Shown one piece after another: positions 43,109 through 53,486 of a stretch of 64,000 nt of DNA. The position numbers and the translations under genes were made by a program. The DNA comes from Bradyrhizobium forestalis (GTDB taxonomy: Bacteria > Pseudomonadota > Alphaproteobacteria > Rhizobiales > Xanthobacteraceae). Under the pieces are notes generated by a model that saw only the letters and a list, made by a program, of their open reading frames with translations, was not told the DNA's origin and ran no database searches. The number at the start of each line of letters is the position of its first letter. Positions within the stretch are counted from its first letter, which is position 1. Location of the stretch: assembly GCF_002795245.1 (NCBI RefSeq), contig NZ_PGVG01000008.1, positions 124,001-188,000 on the forward strand. The letters are read 5' to 3'.

Positions 43109-44146
43109 TCAAAACCCCTTAATCGCCTTCCCATCCGCATCCACCAGCGCCGATGGCGCCTCGCCGAACACCAGCCCCTCCGGCTGAAACTTGATCGTCT
43201 TGCCACCCTCGACGAACTCCGCAAAGTTCCTTGGCGTCGCCGCGTGCACGCCGTTGGCGAGAAAGTCGCCGGTTTCGTAGCAGGTGTCGGGCTTGCCGCC
43301 GGAGCCTTCGTGCAAGAACTTCTGGAAGTTCTGGCTCGTCACCTTGGCCTTCTTGCGCGCCGACCAGTTGGTGTAGCGGCGGTAGAGTTTTGGCGGGATC
43401 ACCGGGCCCTTGTCGGTCGCGAGCACGGCGATGTCGCCGGCCTTGGGCTCGCGCAGGTCGAAGTCGAAGGGGCCGATCGTTTTGGCGAGATGCTTCCAGA
43501 CCGGCAGCTTCCTGGTGCGCGCGGTCTTGGCCAGCGCGAGGAAAGCCCTGATCTCGTCCTCGTTCATCGAGGAGTAGAAGGTCGGATAGGCAACGCCCTG
43601 CGCGACCAGCCAGTGGTTGATGTCGACCTTGTGTCCGCCGACGGTCACCTCGATGTCGCCGACCAGCCGCCCATAGGTGTCGAACACCTCGTTCGGCGTA
43701 TCGACATGGGTGAACACCCGGCAGGCCAATGTGGCTTCGCCGCTGCTGCTGAGGAAATCATGCAGCGCCTTGCTCGCAGTTGCGCCGAGGAATTGCCGGT
43801 AGGAATGGGTGACCTCGTGATAGGCCTGCTTCCTGGCATCGGTCAGCCCCTTCTTCTCGGCGGTCGAGAGCGGCGACGGCATATAGTGCAGCTCCGGTGC
43901 GTCGATGCCCTGGAGGCGAACGGTGAGCTTGCCGTTCTTGATTGGCGCCGTCGACGTGCGGCCCTTGACCTTGGCGCCCTCGAACACATGGGTCGGCTGG
44001 AACGGTGCGGTGTCGCTCTTGCGGAAGCGGATCGCGTCGGGCGCGATGGTCACCACCACCTTGGTCGTGTCGGCGTCCGACCGGCCCGCCGGCCAGAACT
44101 GTTTGACATCGATGGTGCCTTCGACCTCCAGCAATCCAATGGGCAT
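43109..44146 (-). CDS. SNase-like (thermonuclease) domain protein
   Basis: A 345-residue cytoplasmic protein without signal peptide. The staphylococcal-nuclease-like core (about 70-200) has RLQGIDAPE (77-85, keeping the R, D and E of the S. aureus active site), FDTYGRLVGDIEV with R160, and NHWLVAQGVAYPTF. So all four key residues are present. The N-terminal 65 and C-terminal 140 residues are unassigned. The stop codon lies within a GGGGT-CAAA-ACCCC hairpin. It may act with the 163-residue protein upstream, though an intrinsic terminator lies between. Confidence 0.78.
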   Translation of the reverse strand: MPIGLLEVEGTIDVKQFWPAGRSDADTTKVVVTIAPDAIRFRKSDTAPFQPTHVFEGAKVKGRTSTAPIKNGKLTVRLQGIDAPELHYMPSPLSTAEKKGLTDARKQAYHEVTHSYRQFLGATASKALHDFLSSSGEATLACRVFTHVDTPNEVFDTYGRLVGDIEVTVGGHKVDINHWLVAQGVAYPTFYSSMNEDEIRAFLALAKTARTRKLPVWKHLAKTIGPFDFDLREPKAGDIAVLATDKGPVIPPKLYRRYTNWSARKKAKVTSQNFQKFLHEGSGGKPDTCYETGDFLANGVHAATPRNFAEFVEGGKTIKFQPEGLVFGEAPSALVDADGKAIKGF

Positions 44147-44278
44147 CGACCGCTCCTGTCAAATGCGCGACGCTGTCCGGCGACTCGCGCGCATAGCTGG
44201 CGGTAGCGGATCATCTTCGTGCGACAGGCCCGTGACCGTATGTGAGACGGGTGAGACCACGTCACGGCGCTGACGAAC

Positions 44279-44309
44279 AAAACGCCCGCGCGTCTGGAGC
44301 GCGCGGGCG
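44279..44309 (-). terminator. intrinsic terminator after the 163-residue gene
   Basis: On the minus strand CGCCCGCGCG and CGCGCGGGCG form a 10-bp stem with a 7-nt loop, followed by TTTTG. It separates the 163-residue gene from the SNase-like gene. Confidence 0.85.
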
Positions 44310-44345
44310 ACGATGATTTTCGTCTACAGAGTAGAATCTTTCCAA

Positions 44346-44837
44346 TCAGGCTCGGTACGGACAGACCATCGTCAGATAGAGCAGCGTCGGCTTGTCCGAG
44401 CCCTTCTTGTATTCCCACTCCAACCGGATCTCGTGCCGATGGGCATAGGCGTCGCTCGCGGCGTGGGTGATGATGTTGGTTTTCATCGGGATCGGCGGTT
44501 CGGAGTTGAAGCACTTCCGGACGCAGGCATCGAGCAGGTCGCACCGTGTTAGAGGAATGACTCCCGGCTCGTCCCTGGACAGGGGCACCGTGTTCGGCTG
44601 GGTGCTGAGGTCGACGCGGGCCCGGCCCTTCTCCTTGTGCCAGTACTTGGCGCTGCCTTGCGGCCATCTCGACGGCGGGTTCAAGATCAGGTGGTACTGG
44701 CCGTATTCCAAAGTCGCCAGATCGATGTCGTCCGAGGCCTTGAGCTTGGCCACGCTCTTCTTCATGTTGGCCAGCGGATAGTAATTGCTGTTCATCAGGT
44801 CTTTAAACGGCTTACCTGTATAGACTAACATGCCCAT
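44346..44837 (-). CDS. hypothetical 163-residue protein
   Basis: Not recognised. Soluble, basic, starting MGMLVYTGKPFKDLMNSNYY and ending KPTLLYLTMVCPYRA. It has a DLLDACVRKCF segment and a beta-rich end. GAGGGG lies 8 bases before the ATG. Four Cys residues and a WP motif (RWPQGSAKYWHKEKG) stand out. It lies upstream of the SNase-like gene on the same strand and in the same AT-richer patch. Real by ribosome site, terminator and codon use; function unknown. Confidence 0.7.
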   Translation of the reverse strand: MGMLVYTGKPFKDLMNSNYYPLANMKKSVAKLKASDDIDLATLEYGQYHLILNPPSRWPQGSAKYWHKEKGRARVDLSTQPNTVPLSRDEPGVIPLTRCDLLDACVRKCFNSEPPIPMKTNIITHAASDAYAHRHEIRLEWEYKKGSDKPTLLYLTMVCPYRA

Positions 44838-45122
44838 TTGTTTTGCCCCTCAATGAGTGCTTGGCTTCCCCGGGAAATATGCAGCTTGGCAACGGCTTGA
44901 ACACGAGCCTGGCGGTTCGTTTTTCGCAGCCTCTTTTTCGCGCAGCTTCTTACAAGCTACCACCTGGAACTGTGAATCGTCCAGATCGCCCACCGGTTGG
45001 GGGACGCTATGCCCAAGATGAATTGCATGCACCGTTGCTAAGCAGGTTTCCTTAAGCGATCTTATCGCCATCGTTCGCAGAGGCCGACCGACCACGCCGC
45101 TGCAAGGTCTTGAGAGCACGGA

Positions 45123-48100
45123 ATGCTTTGCACGGTGTGTCAGTCGACGATCGACCCAGGCGACAGCCGCTGCCCCAGTTGCGGTGCGGGCGTGCGCCGC
45201 CCTGACCCCGACAGCGAACGCCGGTTTGTCACAATTCTTCGGGCCGATGTCATCGATTCCACCGGGCTCGTTGCGGAGCTTGATCCAGAAGAGGCGGTCT
45301 CGCGCCTGGAGCCGGCGTTGGCGGCCATGAGAGGGGCGGTTCGGCAGTTCGGGGGCATCGTCAGCAAGGAGCTGGGCGATGGGCTTGCTGCGGTGTTCGG
45401 TGCCCCCATTGCGGACGACAATCATGCGCCCATGGCCTGTCACGCAGCGATTGAACTCGTGCGGCGCGTCGCAAGCCTGGGTGACCCCGGACTTCAAGTG
45501 AGAGTCGGCCTCCACTCCGGGCATGTCGTGGCATACATGGTCGCCAGCGAGTTCTCCAAGGTCTACGAGATCGGTGGTGCCGCCCAGCATCTGGCCGCGC
45601 GGCTGGAAGCGGCGGCCGAGGCGAACCAGATCTACGCCTCGGAAGCCTGTCAGAAGCTCGCCGAGGGACATGTCCGATTCGAATCGCTGGGCGGCAAGTC
45701 GCTGCGCGGCTTCAGCCAGCCCGTGCCAGTCTACCGGATCGTAGGCGCGAGCGACCTGTCGAGCTGGCGGGTGCGACGGGCGCGCAGCGTCTCTCGGTTC
45801 GTCGATCGCACGACCGAGCGGGCTCTGCTGGAGCGTACCGCCGGCAACGCCGGGGCGACCCGGCAGACCGTTCTGCTGCTTGGCGATGCAGGTATCGGCA
45901 AATCGCGGCTCGCGCACGAGTTTGTCCAGGATCTGAAGGCCGACGGCTGGCGGTTGATCGATGCCGAGTCCAGCCCGAACCTCCAGGGTGCGCCCTTCAG
46001 CACGCTGAAACGGATTCTGCTGTCGGCATTGGATGCGGCAGCGAAGGACCCGGGCAGCCCGCGGGATCCTCGGCGAGACCTGTCCGTGATCCAGCAAGCC
46101 GCGCTCGACGCGGTGCTCGATCTGCCGATATCGAATCCGCACTGGGACGAGCTGGAGCCTCATGCACGGGGACGAGCGATCTCCGATGCAAGCTGTGCGA
46201 TCGTCAGAAGCCTGGCCGATCGCCAGCGGATGGTGGTTCTGCTCGAGGATCTGCACTGGATCGATCGGGCCAGCGACGTCGTCGTAGCCGCCATCGCGTC
46301 GCTACAGGTGGCCGGTCTTCTCGTGCTCTTTACCTCGCGACCCAATGGTATGCCGGTTTGGATTGCGCGCTGCCAAGCAGAGATCGTCGCAATGCGGCCC
46401 CTCGACGACGATTCGGGGCTGGCCATGCTGGCCGACATGCTTGGCTCATCCGAGACGAACGCTGATTTGAAGAGCCGGATCATTTCTCATACCGCCAACG
46501 TTCCTCTGTTCATCGAAGAGGTTTGCCGTGGACTGAGGGATAGCGGCACGCTGCGCGGCCAATGGGGCGATCTTGCGCTCGTGCGTCCGATTGACGAACT
46601 TGGCATCCCCACCAGCATCCAGGGCGTCATTGCCGCGCGTCTCGATCGGGTGTCAAAGCAAGAACGATCTGTTCTGCAGATCGCCGCCACTTTGGGACCG
46701 AGATCGAACGAAGCCTTGCTGCGGAAGATCGCAGCCCTATCTGAGGATGTCCTGCAGGGGTGCCTCGTAGCGCTTGATCGCGCCGAGTTGCTTGTCAGGA
46801 TCGATAGCGAGCTGGAGAATTCGTTGGAATTCCGGCATGAGATGGTCCGGCAGGTCACCTACGATTCGATGGTCGAAAAGGTGCGCGAAGACATCCATGC
46901 GCGCGTTCTTTCCGCGCTGGAGGGCAGTGAAGGCGGTGCCGACGATCCCGACAAGCTCTGCTATCACGCCACGCGGGCCAAGGATTGGGACAAGTCGTTC
47001 AGCTACGCCAGGGCTTCGGCGAGAAGATGTCTGGCGCGGTCGGCATTCACCGACGCGGCTGACTATTTCGAGACCGCGATGAGATCGCTGGACATGACAC
47101 CGGCCAGTCCAGCGAGGGAAGCGAGCGCCGTGGATGTTCGCATCGAGGCGCGTGCGGCGTTCATCGCGTCCGGCCAGATTGCCGAATGGCTGAACCTCGG
47201 CAAGGAGGCTGGGCGGCGTGCCGATGCGATCAACGACATCGGGCGGAAGGTCGCTGCCATGACGGTCATGGCGGCTGCACAGAATTTCTACGGGACACCG
47301 GTCGAGGCGGTCACCGTCGGTGAGGAAGTGGTGCGCCTTGCGCAGGAGTGGGGCAATCCGGGTTGGCTCAATGCTGCGCAATACGGCCTCGGCCAGGTGT
47401 ATTTTCTTGCCGGACGCTATCGGGACGCCGATCGGTTTTTCGCGCGGGCCTGCGCGCAACTGTCGGGGCCGGAGGCCAGTGCTCCCTTCGGCTCCACGCC
47501 GAAATACGCGCTGTTGCTCTGCTGCATGATGAACTGCATCACCCACACCGTCATGGGTGAGCTCGACGCCGCCGAGCAGCTCCAACAACAGGCCGCGGCG
47601 ATCGCCGAGGAGACCGGCCGTCCCTACGACCGCGTCGCCGCCGCCTATAGCGGCGGCTGGCTGGAGCTCGGCCGGGGCGATCCGGCGGCGGCCGCCGCCA
47701 TTCTCGAAGACAGTTTTGTCCTGGCGCAGAAGCACGGCATCCGGCTGTTCGTGCCGGTGCTGGCCTGCCATCTCGGCATCGCCTATCTCGAGCAGGGGCT
47801 GTTCGACCGGGCGCGCGGCATGCTGACCGAGGCGCGCGAGGAGGCGAGGGCGGTCGGCTATACCTCGGCGGTGCTGCGCAGCTCGATCTACCTGGCGCTC
47901 GCCACCCACCGCCTCGGCGATGTCAGGGCCGCGCAGAATATGCTGCGCGAGGCGCGCAACACCGCCCGCCAGCAGGGGTTCTCAGGCCTCGAGGCCGAGG
48001 CCCTGTTCGGCGAGGCCGTCGTGACCCCGCCATCGGATGCGGCGACCAAGGCCGCCATCCTTGTCGCTCTGCGCGCTGCCATCGCAATCGCCTCCGAAAG

Positions 48101-48176
48101 CGGCGCGCTGCCGCTGAAGCAGAAGGCCGAGGCGATGCTGAACGACATGCTCGCCCGGGACGATCGGCTCAGCTGA
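45123..48176 (+). CDS. zinc-ribbon / class III cyclase / AAA / TPR signalling protein
   Basis: A 1017-residue cytoplasmic protein. A zinc ribbon (C3, C6, C17, C20) is followed by a class III nucleotide cyclase domain (about 33-205) with the metal Asp residues D42 (LRADVIDSTG) and D86 (ELGDGL), and R160 in HLAARLEAAA. The Asn before it in the family is Gln here. An AAA-type ATPase has Walker A GDAGIGKS (254-261) and VVLLEDLHWID. The C-terminal half carries TPR-like helices. This domain order is common in rhizobia for putative cAMP-making signal integrators. Stimulus unknown. Confidence 0.9.
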   Translation: MLCTVCQSTIDPGDSRCPSCGAGVRRPDPDSERRFVTILRADVIDSTGLVAELDPEEAVSRLEPALAAMRGAVRQFGGIVSKELGDGLAAVFGAPIADDNHAPMACHAAIELVRRVASLGDPGLQVRVGLHSGHVVAYMVASEFSKVYEIGGAAQHLAARLEAAAEANQIYASEACQKLAEGHVRFESLGGKSLRGFSQPVPVYRIVGASDLSSWRVRRARSVSRFVDRTTERALLERTAGNAGATRQTVLLLGDAGIGKSRLAHEFVQDLKADGWRLIDAESSPNLQGAPFSTLKRILLSALDAAAKDPGSPRDPRRDLSVIQQAALDAVLDLPISNPHWDELEPHARGRAISDASCAIVRSLADRQRMVVLLEDLHWIDRASDVVVAAIASLQVAGLLVLFTSRPNGMPVWIARCQAEIVAMRPLDDDSGLAMLADMLGSSETNADLKSRIISHTANVPLFIEEVCRGLRDSGTLRGQWGDLALVRPIDELGIPTSIQGVIAARLDRVSKQERSVLQIAATLGPRSNEALLRKIAALSEDVLQGCLVALDRAELLVRIDSELENSLEFRHEMVRQVTYDSMVEKVREDIHARVLSALEGSEGGADDPDKLCYHATRAKDWDKSFSYARASARRCLARSAFTDAADYFETAMRSLDMTPASPAREASAVDVRIEARAAFIASGQIAEWLNLGKEAGRRADAINDIGRKVAAMTVMAAAQNFYGTPVEAVTVGEEVVRLAQEWGNPGWLNAAQYGLGQVYFLAGRYRDADRFFARACAQLSGPEASAPFGSTPKYALLLCCMMNCITHTVMGELDAAEQLQQQAAAIAEETGRPYDRVAAAYSGGWLELGRGDPAAAAAILEDSFVLAQKHGIRLFVPVLACHLGIAYLEQGLFDRARGMLTEAREEARAVGYTSAVLRSSIYLALATHRLGDVRAAQNMLREARNTARQQGFSGLEAEALFGEAVVTPPSDAATKAAILVALRAAIAIASESGALPLKQKAEAMLNDMLARDDRLS

Positions 48177-48319
48177 GCCTGCTCCCGCTCAGGCTGGCGA
48201 GAGCGCCGGCGCGGGCACGATCTTGCCCGACGCGTCGAATAAATCCCGTAGCTAAAACAACGGGATCGCTACTGTGCATGGGGTTGTTTTCGCCCTTTTT
48301 GAAGCGGAGCCCTCGCGCG

Positions 48320-49432
48320 TCACGCCAGGAACGCGCGAAACCGCCGCAGCGCGATCACGAAGAAGACGCTGCCGATCACGGCGAGCGCGGCAAGCTGCGG
48401 CCACACTGCCTCCAGGCCCGCGCCACGGAACAGGATCGCCTGCGCGAGCATCACGAAATGCGTGTTGGGTGCCGCCAGCATGATGTCCTGGACGAATTGC
48501 GGCATGCTTTCCCGCGGCGTCATGCTGCCCGACAGGGTTTGCAGCGGCAGCAGGATCATGATCAAGAGCAGCCCGAACTGCGGCATCGAGCCGGCGACGG
48601 TGGCGAGAAAGATGCCCATGCTGGTGGTGGCGAACAGCTGCAGCGCCGCGCCGACCAGGAACAGCGCCAGCGAGCCGTCGATCGTCACCGCCAGCCATCC
48701 CTTGACGACGAAGGCGATCGACAGCGCCGAGGCGATCAGCACCACGGCTCCCATCGACCAGACCTTGCTCACCATGATCTCCAAGGGCGTGACCGGCATC
48801 ACCAGGAGGTGCTCGATCGTGCCGTGCTCGCGCTCGCGGATCAGCGCCGCGCCGGTCAGGATGATCGAGAGCATGGTGATCGAGGTGATGATCTCGTCGA
48901 TGGCGCCGAACCACGACTTCTTCAGCTCCGGGTTGAACCTTGCCCGCAGCGCCAGCTCGATCGGCGCCGTCTGCGCATTGCGCGTGCGCGCCAGGAACTC
49001 CGCGATCTCAGCGCTGACGATCTGCTCGACATAGCCGCCGCCGTTGAACGCCTGCGAGATGCGCGTCGCATCGATGTTGAGCTGGATCGTGGGCGATTTG
49101 CGCGCCAGCAGGTCGCGCTGGAAATCCGGCGGGATGTCGAGCGCGAAGGTGTCGAGGCCGGCATCCATCCTGCGGTCCATCTCGTATTGCGAGATCAGGC
49201 GCGGCGTCGAGAAATAGGGCGCGGTGAACGCCATCCCGATCCGGGTCGAGACCGGCGAATGGTCTTCGTCGACGATGGCGATCGCGGCGCGGTTCAGGGT
49301 TTCCGGCAGCGCTTTGGCGCCCGCATAAACCGCCAGCGTGAACGAATAGACGATGAGCACGAGCAGCATGGGATCACGCACCAGGCCGCGCAATTCCTTG
49401 ATGCCGAGCTGAAACACGTTGTCGAAGCGCAT
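48320..49432 (-). CDS. ABC-2 type permease (YhhJ-like)
   Basis: A 370-residue membrane protein: one N-terminal helix (about 22-42), a large periplasmic loop (45-170), then five helices from 175, with the ABC-2 motif LIREREHGTIEHLLVMPVTP. It starts 2 bp after the stop of the upstream RbbA-like gene, so the two are co-translated. It is last in the HlyD/RbbA/YhhJ-type operon. Confidence 0.9.
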   Translation of the reverse strand: MRFDNVFQLGIKELRGLVRDPMLLVLIVYSFTLAVYAGAKALPETLNRAAIAIVDEDHSPVSTRIGMAFTAPYFSTPRLISQYEMDRRMDAGLDTFALDIPPDFQRDLLARKSPTIQLNIDATRISQAFNGGGYVEQIVSAEIAEFLARTRNAQTAPIELALRARFNPELKKSWFGAIDEIITSITMLSIILTGAALIREREHGTIEHLLVMPVTPLEIMVSKVWSMGAVVLIASALSIAFVVKGWLAVTIDGSLALFLVGAALQLFATTSMGIFLATVAGSMPQFGLLLIMILLPLQTLSGSMTPRESMPQFVQDIMLAAPNTHFVMLAQAILFRGAGLEAVWPQLAALAVIGSVFFVIALRRFRAFLA

Positions 49433-49434
49433 GG

Positions 49435-52209
49435 TCAGCGGGCCTGTTTCTTCAGCAGCATCGCGCCGGCGATCACCAGGATGGGGACCATGATGGCGAG
49501 CACGAGGAGATCGTTGTGCAGGGTGTCGAGCGCCAGAGCCTTGGAGAACGTGCCGCGCGAGATCGTGACGAAATAGGTGGTGGGATAGATCCGCCCGATC
49601 AGGGCCCCAAGTCCCTGCAGCGACGACACCGGATCGATCAGCCCGGAATACTGGATGGCCGGGATCAGCGTGATCAGGACGGTGCCGAACAGCGCCGCGA
49701 TCTGGCTGTTCATGAAGGCCGAGATCACCAGCCCCATGCCGGTCGTGGCGGTGACGTAGAGCAGCGCGGCCAGCGCGTAGGTCGGAAAGCTGCCGGTGAA
49801 AGGCACGCGGAAGACGGCGAGGGCAAAGCCGACGAGGAGGAGGAAGTTTCCGAATGCCAGCACGACATAGGGCAGTTGCGTGCCGAGCAGGAACTCCAGC
49901 CGCGTCACCGGCGTGACGTAGAAATTGACGATCGATCCGAGCTCCTTCTCGCGCACCACCGCCAGCGCGGCGAGCACTGCCGGAATCATGATCAGCAGCA
50001 GCGGGATGATGCCGGGCGCCATGGCGACCACGCTGATGACATCAGGATTGTAGCGGTAGCGCAGCTGGAGCTGGTAGGCGCCGGCGATCGCCGCCTCGCC
50101 ATAGAGCTCGCGGCCTTTCGGCACGAGCCAGGTCGCGTGGATAGCCTGGGCGTAGGAGCGCAGCGTCTCCGCCCGCGTCGGGGTGGCGCCGTCGACCCAG
50201 GCGCCGATCTCGACATGGCGGCCGCGGCTGACGTCGCGGCCGAAGCCGGGCGGCAGCTCGATGGCGAGGCCGATCTCGCCGGCGCGCATGCGGCGGTCGA
50301 GATCGGCATAGTCGGTGATCGGGGGTCTCTCGGTGAAATAGCGCGAGCCCGCGATCTGAAGGCTGTAATCGCGGCTGATGGCGCTGTCGTCGCGGTCGAG
50401 CACAGCGAAGGTCAGGTTCTCGACGTCCATGCTGATGCCGTAGCCGAGCACGAACAGCAGCAGCACGCTGCCGAGGATCGCGAGCGTGGCGCGGATCGGA
50501 TCGCGCCGCAGCTCGAGCGTCTCGCGTCGGGAATAGGCGAGCATGCGCGTCGGATTGAACGCGGCGCCGCGCCGACGGGCCGGCGTTGAGTTTGCGGATG
50601 CGGGCGGCGGCGCGGCAACCGCCGGCTGGCCGGCCGGCTCCGCCGTGTCCGCGATCGCCTCTTCCAGGCAGGCGATAAAGGCCTGCTCCAGCGTGGCGGT
50701 GCCGCGCGCGGCCACGATCGAGGCGGGCGTGTCCGACGTCAGCACCTTGCCGGCATGCATCAGCGAGACCCGGTCGCAGCGCTCGGCCTCGTTCATGAAA
50801 TGGGTCGAGACGAAGATGGTGACGTTGTCCTTGCGGGAGAGCTCGGCCAGGATCTGCCAGAAGCGGTCGCGGGCGACCGGATCGACGCCGGAGGTCGGCT
50901 CGTCGAGGATGAGGATGTCGGGCGCATGGATCATGGCGACCGCCAGCGACAGCCGCTGCCGCAGCCCGAGCGGCAAGGCATCGGGCAGGGCGTCGACGAC
51001 ATCAGCAAGATCGAACCGGGCGATCATCTCGTCGATGCGCGCGGCGATGGTATCCGCCGGCAGCTCGAACAGGCGCGCATGCAGATCGAGATTTTGCGCG
51101 ACCGTGAGCTCCGAATAGAGGGAGAAGCCCTGCGACATGTAACCGATGCGCCGCCGCACCGACATGTCGCCGGCATCGATGGGCTTGCCGAACAGCCGGG
51201 CGGTGCCCTCGCTCACTGGCAAGAGGCCGGTCAGCATCTTCATGGTCGTGGTCTTGCCGCAACCGTTCGAGCCGAGAAAGCCGAAGATCTCGCCCTTCCT
51301 GATGCGGAAGCTGACGTCGTCGACGGCAACGAAGCCGTTGAACCGCCGGGTCAGGTGGTCGGCTTCGATCGCGATCTCGTCATGGTCTTCGCTGCGCGGC
51401 GGGATGACGACATTGGTGTGGTTGCCGCGTTCCGCGTCGGGCAAGAGGCGGATGAAGGCGTCATCGAGCGTGTCGGCGCCGGTCTGCTGCTTGAGTTCGG
51501 CGGGCGTTCCGGTCGCCAGCACGCGGCCGGCATTCATCGCGATCAGGACATCAAACTGCGCCGCTTCTTCCATGTAGGCGGTCGAGACGATGACGCTCAT
51601 GCCGGGCCGGCTGGCGCGGATCGAGGCGATCAATTCCCAGAACTGGCGCCGCGACAGCGGATCGACGCCGGTGGTCGGCTCGTCCAGGATCAAGAGCTCG
51701 GGATCGTGGATCAGCGCGCAGCACAGGCCGACCTTCTGCTTCATGCCGCCGGAGAGTTTCGCCGCCGGCCGGTCGGCGAAGGGCGTGAGCCCGGTGTCGC
51801 GCAGCAGGTCGGCGATCCGCCTGCTCCGCTCCGCCTTGTCGTGTCCGAACAGGCGACCGAAGAAATCGATGTTCTCGAACACCGACAATGTCGGATACAG
51901 ATTCTTGCCGAGGCCCTGCGGCATGTAGGCGATGTCGGGACACACGTTGCGGCGATGGCGCGAACTCGCCATGTCGCCGCCGAGCACGTGGATGCGCCCC
52001 TGCTGGATCGCGCGCGCGCCCGCGATCAGGGCGAGCAGGCTCGATTTGCCGACGCCGTCCGGGCCGATCATCCCGACCATGCAGCCGGACGGCAGGTCGA
52101 GCGTGATGGCCTCGAGCGCCCGGGTCTTGCCGTAGCTCAGGCCTACGCCTTCCAGATGCACCACGCTGCCGGCGGCAGCCGGTGCTTCGGCTGCGGCTTT
52201 CGTGCTCAT
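49435..52209 (-). CDS. double-ATPase ABC exporter fused to a permease (RbbA-like)
   Basis: A 924-residue protein (E. coli RbbA is 911). ATPase 1 has Walker A GPDGVGKS (49-56), signature [10 protein letters not shown] and [13 protein letters not shown]. ATPase 2 has GSNGCGKT (313-320) and [13 protein letters not shown]. An ABC-2 permease part from about 560 carries [20 protein letters not shown]. The start ATG at 52209 overlaps the stop of the adaptor gene (ATGA). Likely role: export of hydrophobic compounds with the adaptor and YhhJ-like permease. Despite the name, no ribosome role need be assumed. Confidence 0.92.
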   Translation of the reverse strand: MSTKAAAEAPAAAGSVVHLEGVGLSYGKTRALEAITLDLPSGCMVGMIGPDGVGKSSLLALIAGARAIQQGRIHVLGGDMASSRHRRNVCPDIAYMPQGLGKNLYPTLSVFENIDFFGRLFGHDKAERSRRIADLLRDTGLTPFADRPAAKLSGGMKQKVGLCCALIHDPELLILDEPTTGVDPLSRRQFWELIASIRASRPGMSVIVSTAYMEEAAQFDVLIAMNAGRVLATGTPAELKQQTGADTLDDAFIRLLPDAERGNHTNVVIPPRSEDHDEIAIEADHLTRRFNGFVAVDDVSFRIRKGEIFGFLGSNGCGKTTTMKMLTGLLPVSEGTARLFGKPIDAGDMSVRRRIGYMSQGFSLYSELTVAQNLDLHARLFELPADTIAARIDEMIARFDLADVVDALPDALPLGLRQRLSLAVAMIHAPDILILDEPTSGVDPVARDRFWQILAELSRKDNVTIFVSTHFMNEAERCDRVSLMHAGKVLTSDTPASIVAARGTATLEQAFIACLEEAIADTAEPAGQPAVAAPPPASANSTPARRRGAAFNPTRMLAYSRRETLELRRDPIRATLAILGSVLLLFVLGYGISMDVENLTFAVLDRDDSAISRDYSLQIAGSRYFTERPPITDYADLDRRMRAGEIGLAIELPPGFGRDVSRGRHVEIGAWVDGATPTRAETLRSYAQAIHATWLVPKGRELYGEAAIAGAYQLQLRYRYNPDVISVVAMAPGIIPLLLIMIPAVLAALAVVREKELGSIVNFYVTPVTRLEFLLGTQLPYVVLAFGNFLLLVGFALAVFRVPFTGSFPTYALAALLYVTATTGMGLVISAFMNSQIAALFGTVLITLIPAIQYSGLIDPVSSLQGLGALIGRIYPTTYFVTISRGTFSKALALDTLHNDLLVLAIMVPILVIAGAMLLKKQAR

Positions 52210-53273
52210 CTCGTCAGCTTGATCTTGAGGTTGTCGGGCCATTGCGAGGCCGGATCGAGCTGCACATAGGCCATGCCGGGCAGGCCTGTCTTCACCTGCT
52301 CGATGTGCTGGCGCAGCAGGTCGGGCGCGATATGCGCCTTGATGCGGAACATCAGCTTCTGGCGTTCTTCCTCGGTCTCGACAGTCTTGGGCGTGAATTG
52401 CGCGACGTCGGCGACGAAGGTGGCCTTGGCGGGGATCACGTACTGCGGGATGGCGTCGAGCACCAGACGGACCTCGGCGCCGATCGCGACGCGGCCGGCA
52501 TCGGCCGTCGGCAGGAAGAACGTCATGTAGACGTCGCCGAGATCGACCATGTTGAGGACGCGGCCACCGGCGGCGAGCACCTCGCCGGGCTGCGATACGC
52601 GATACTGCACGCGGCCGTCGCGCGGCGCCTTCAGCACGCTGTCGTTGAGGTCGGCATTGATGCTTTCGATTGCGGCCTTAGCCGCGTCGACCGCCGCGCC
52701 AGCATCGATCACCAGGGCGCGGGCGGAGCTGATCGCGGCTTCCGATGCCGCGACCTGGGCCTGGGAGGCGGCGAGCGCCGCCTTCGCCGTGGCGTTGGCG
52801 GAGCGATCGTCGTCCAGGACCTGCTGCGACACCGCACTCGTCCTGATCAGTTGCTCGGACCGATCGAGCTTGCGGCTCGTGGTGTCGAGCTGGGCGATGC
52901 GCTGGTCGACCACGGCTTCGGCTGCCTTGCGTTCGGCCTCGCGCTGGTTCACCAGGCTCTTCGCGGTCTCGACATTGATCGTTGCGCGCTGGAGCTGCGC
53001 GTCGGCCTGGCGGCGCTGGGCCTGCAGCTGCTCGGTGTCCATGCGTGCCAGAACCTGGCCCGCGCTGACGAAATCGCCTTCGTTGACCAGGATCTCGCGG
53101 ATCCGTCCCGGCGTCTTGGTGGCGATGTCGATCTCGACTGCCTCGATGCGGCCGTTGCCGCGGGCGAAACCCGGTGGCAGCGCGTTGGTATCGCGGTGCT
53201 GCCAATAGTAATATCCGCCGCCCGCGAGCAGGATGGCGAGCGCGGCGACGACGCGACCCGGTGTAAAGTTCAT
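52206..53273 (-). CDS. HlyD-family membrane fusion protein (YhiI-like)
   Basis: A 355-residue periplasmic adaptor. An N-terminal anchor ([20 protein letters not shown]), lipoyl half [18 protein letters not shown], a coiled coil of about 130 residues, then [20 protein letters not shown] and the barrel end. The ATG at 53273 is favoured because the anchor then begins the protein; the frame extends to 53321 through an operator. First gene of the three-gene export operon. A 17-bp palindrome lies 30 bp upstream. Confidence 0.9.
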   Translation of the reverse strand: MNFTPGRVVAALAILLAGGGYYYWQHRDTNALPPGFARGNGRIEAVEIDIATKTPGRIREILVNEGDFVSAGQVLARMDTEQLQAQRRQADAQLQRATINVETAKSLVNQREAERKAAEAVVDQRIAQLDTTSRKLDRSEQLIRTSAVSQQVLDDDRSANATAKAALAASQAQVAASEAAISSARALVIDAGAAVDAAKAAIESINADLNDSVLKAPRDGRVQYRVSQPGEVLAAGGRVLNMVDLGDVYMTFFLPTADAGRVAIGAEVRLVLDAIPQYVIPAKATFVADVAQFTPKTVETEEERQKLMFRIKAHIAPDLLRQHIEQVKTGLPGMAYVQLDPASQWPDNLKIKLTR

Positions 53274-53303
53274 CTGTTCATAACGCCGTGCGGCGGCGCC
53301 CAC

Positions 53304-53320
53304 TGTTGAGACACTCAACA
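53304..53320. promoter_or_regulatory. palindromic operator TGTTGAG-ACA-CTCAACA
   Basis: A perfect 7-bp dyad with a 3-bp centre, 30 bp before the start of the export operon. Shape and position fit a TetR- or MarR-type repressor of an efflux system. No such regulator gene is in the window. Confidence 0.6.
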
Positions 53321-53486
53321 TTGCCGCGAATTTTGCATCGCAACTTGATGCAGATCAGACGGCGCCGCGAGGCATCATGCCTCTATTTTGGGCCTGCGCG
53401 TCTCATCACCGCTCGTCCGCCCTGATTGATCGAGCGGACGAGCAAGACTTGCTGATCGGATGACTGTCGGCCCGATCCGGGCCGTC

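Noticed and set aside
42721..43224. Extension of the SIR2-fold frame to 43224
   Set aside because: The first 168 codons are Arg/Ser-rich, overlap the divergent small gene and show no family resemblance. The TTG at 42720 has a proper ribosome site.
48279..48300. Possible terminator of the cyclase gene (GGGG...GCCC then TTTTT)
   Set aside because: The stem is only about three base pairs, so it is not convincing.
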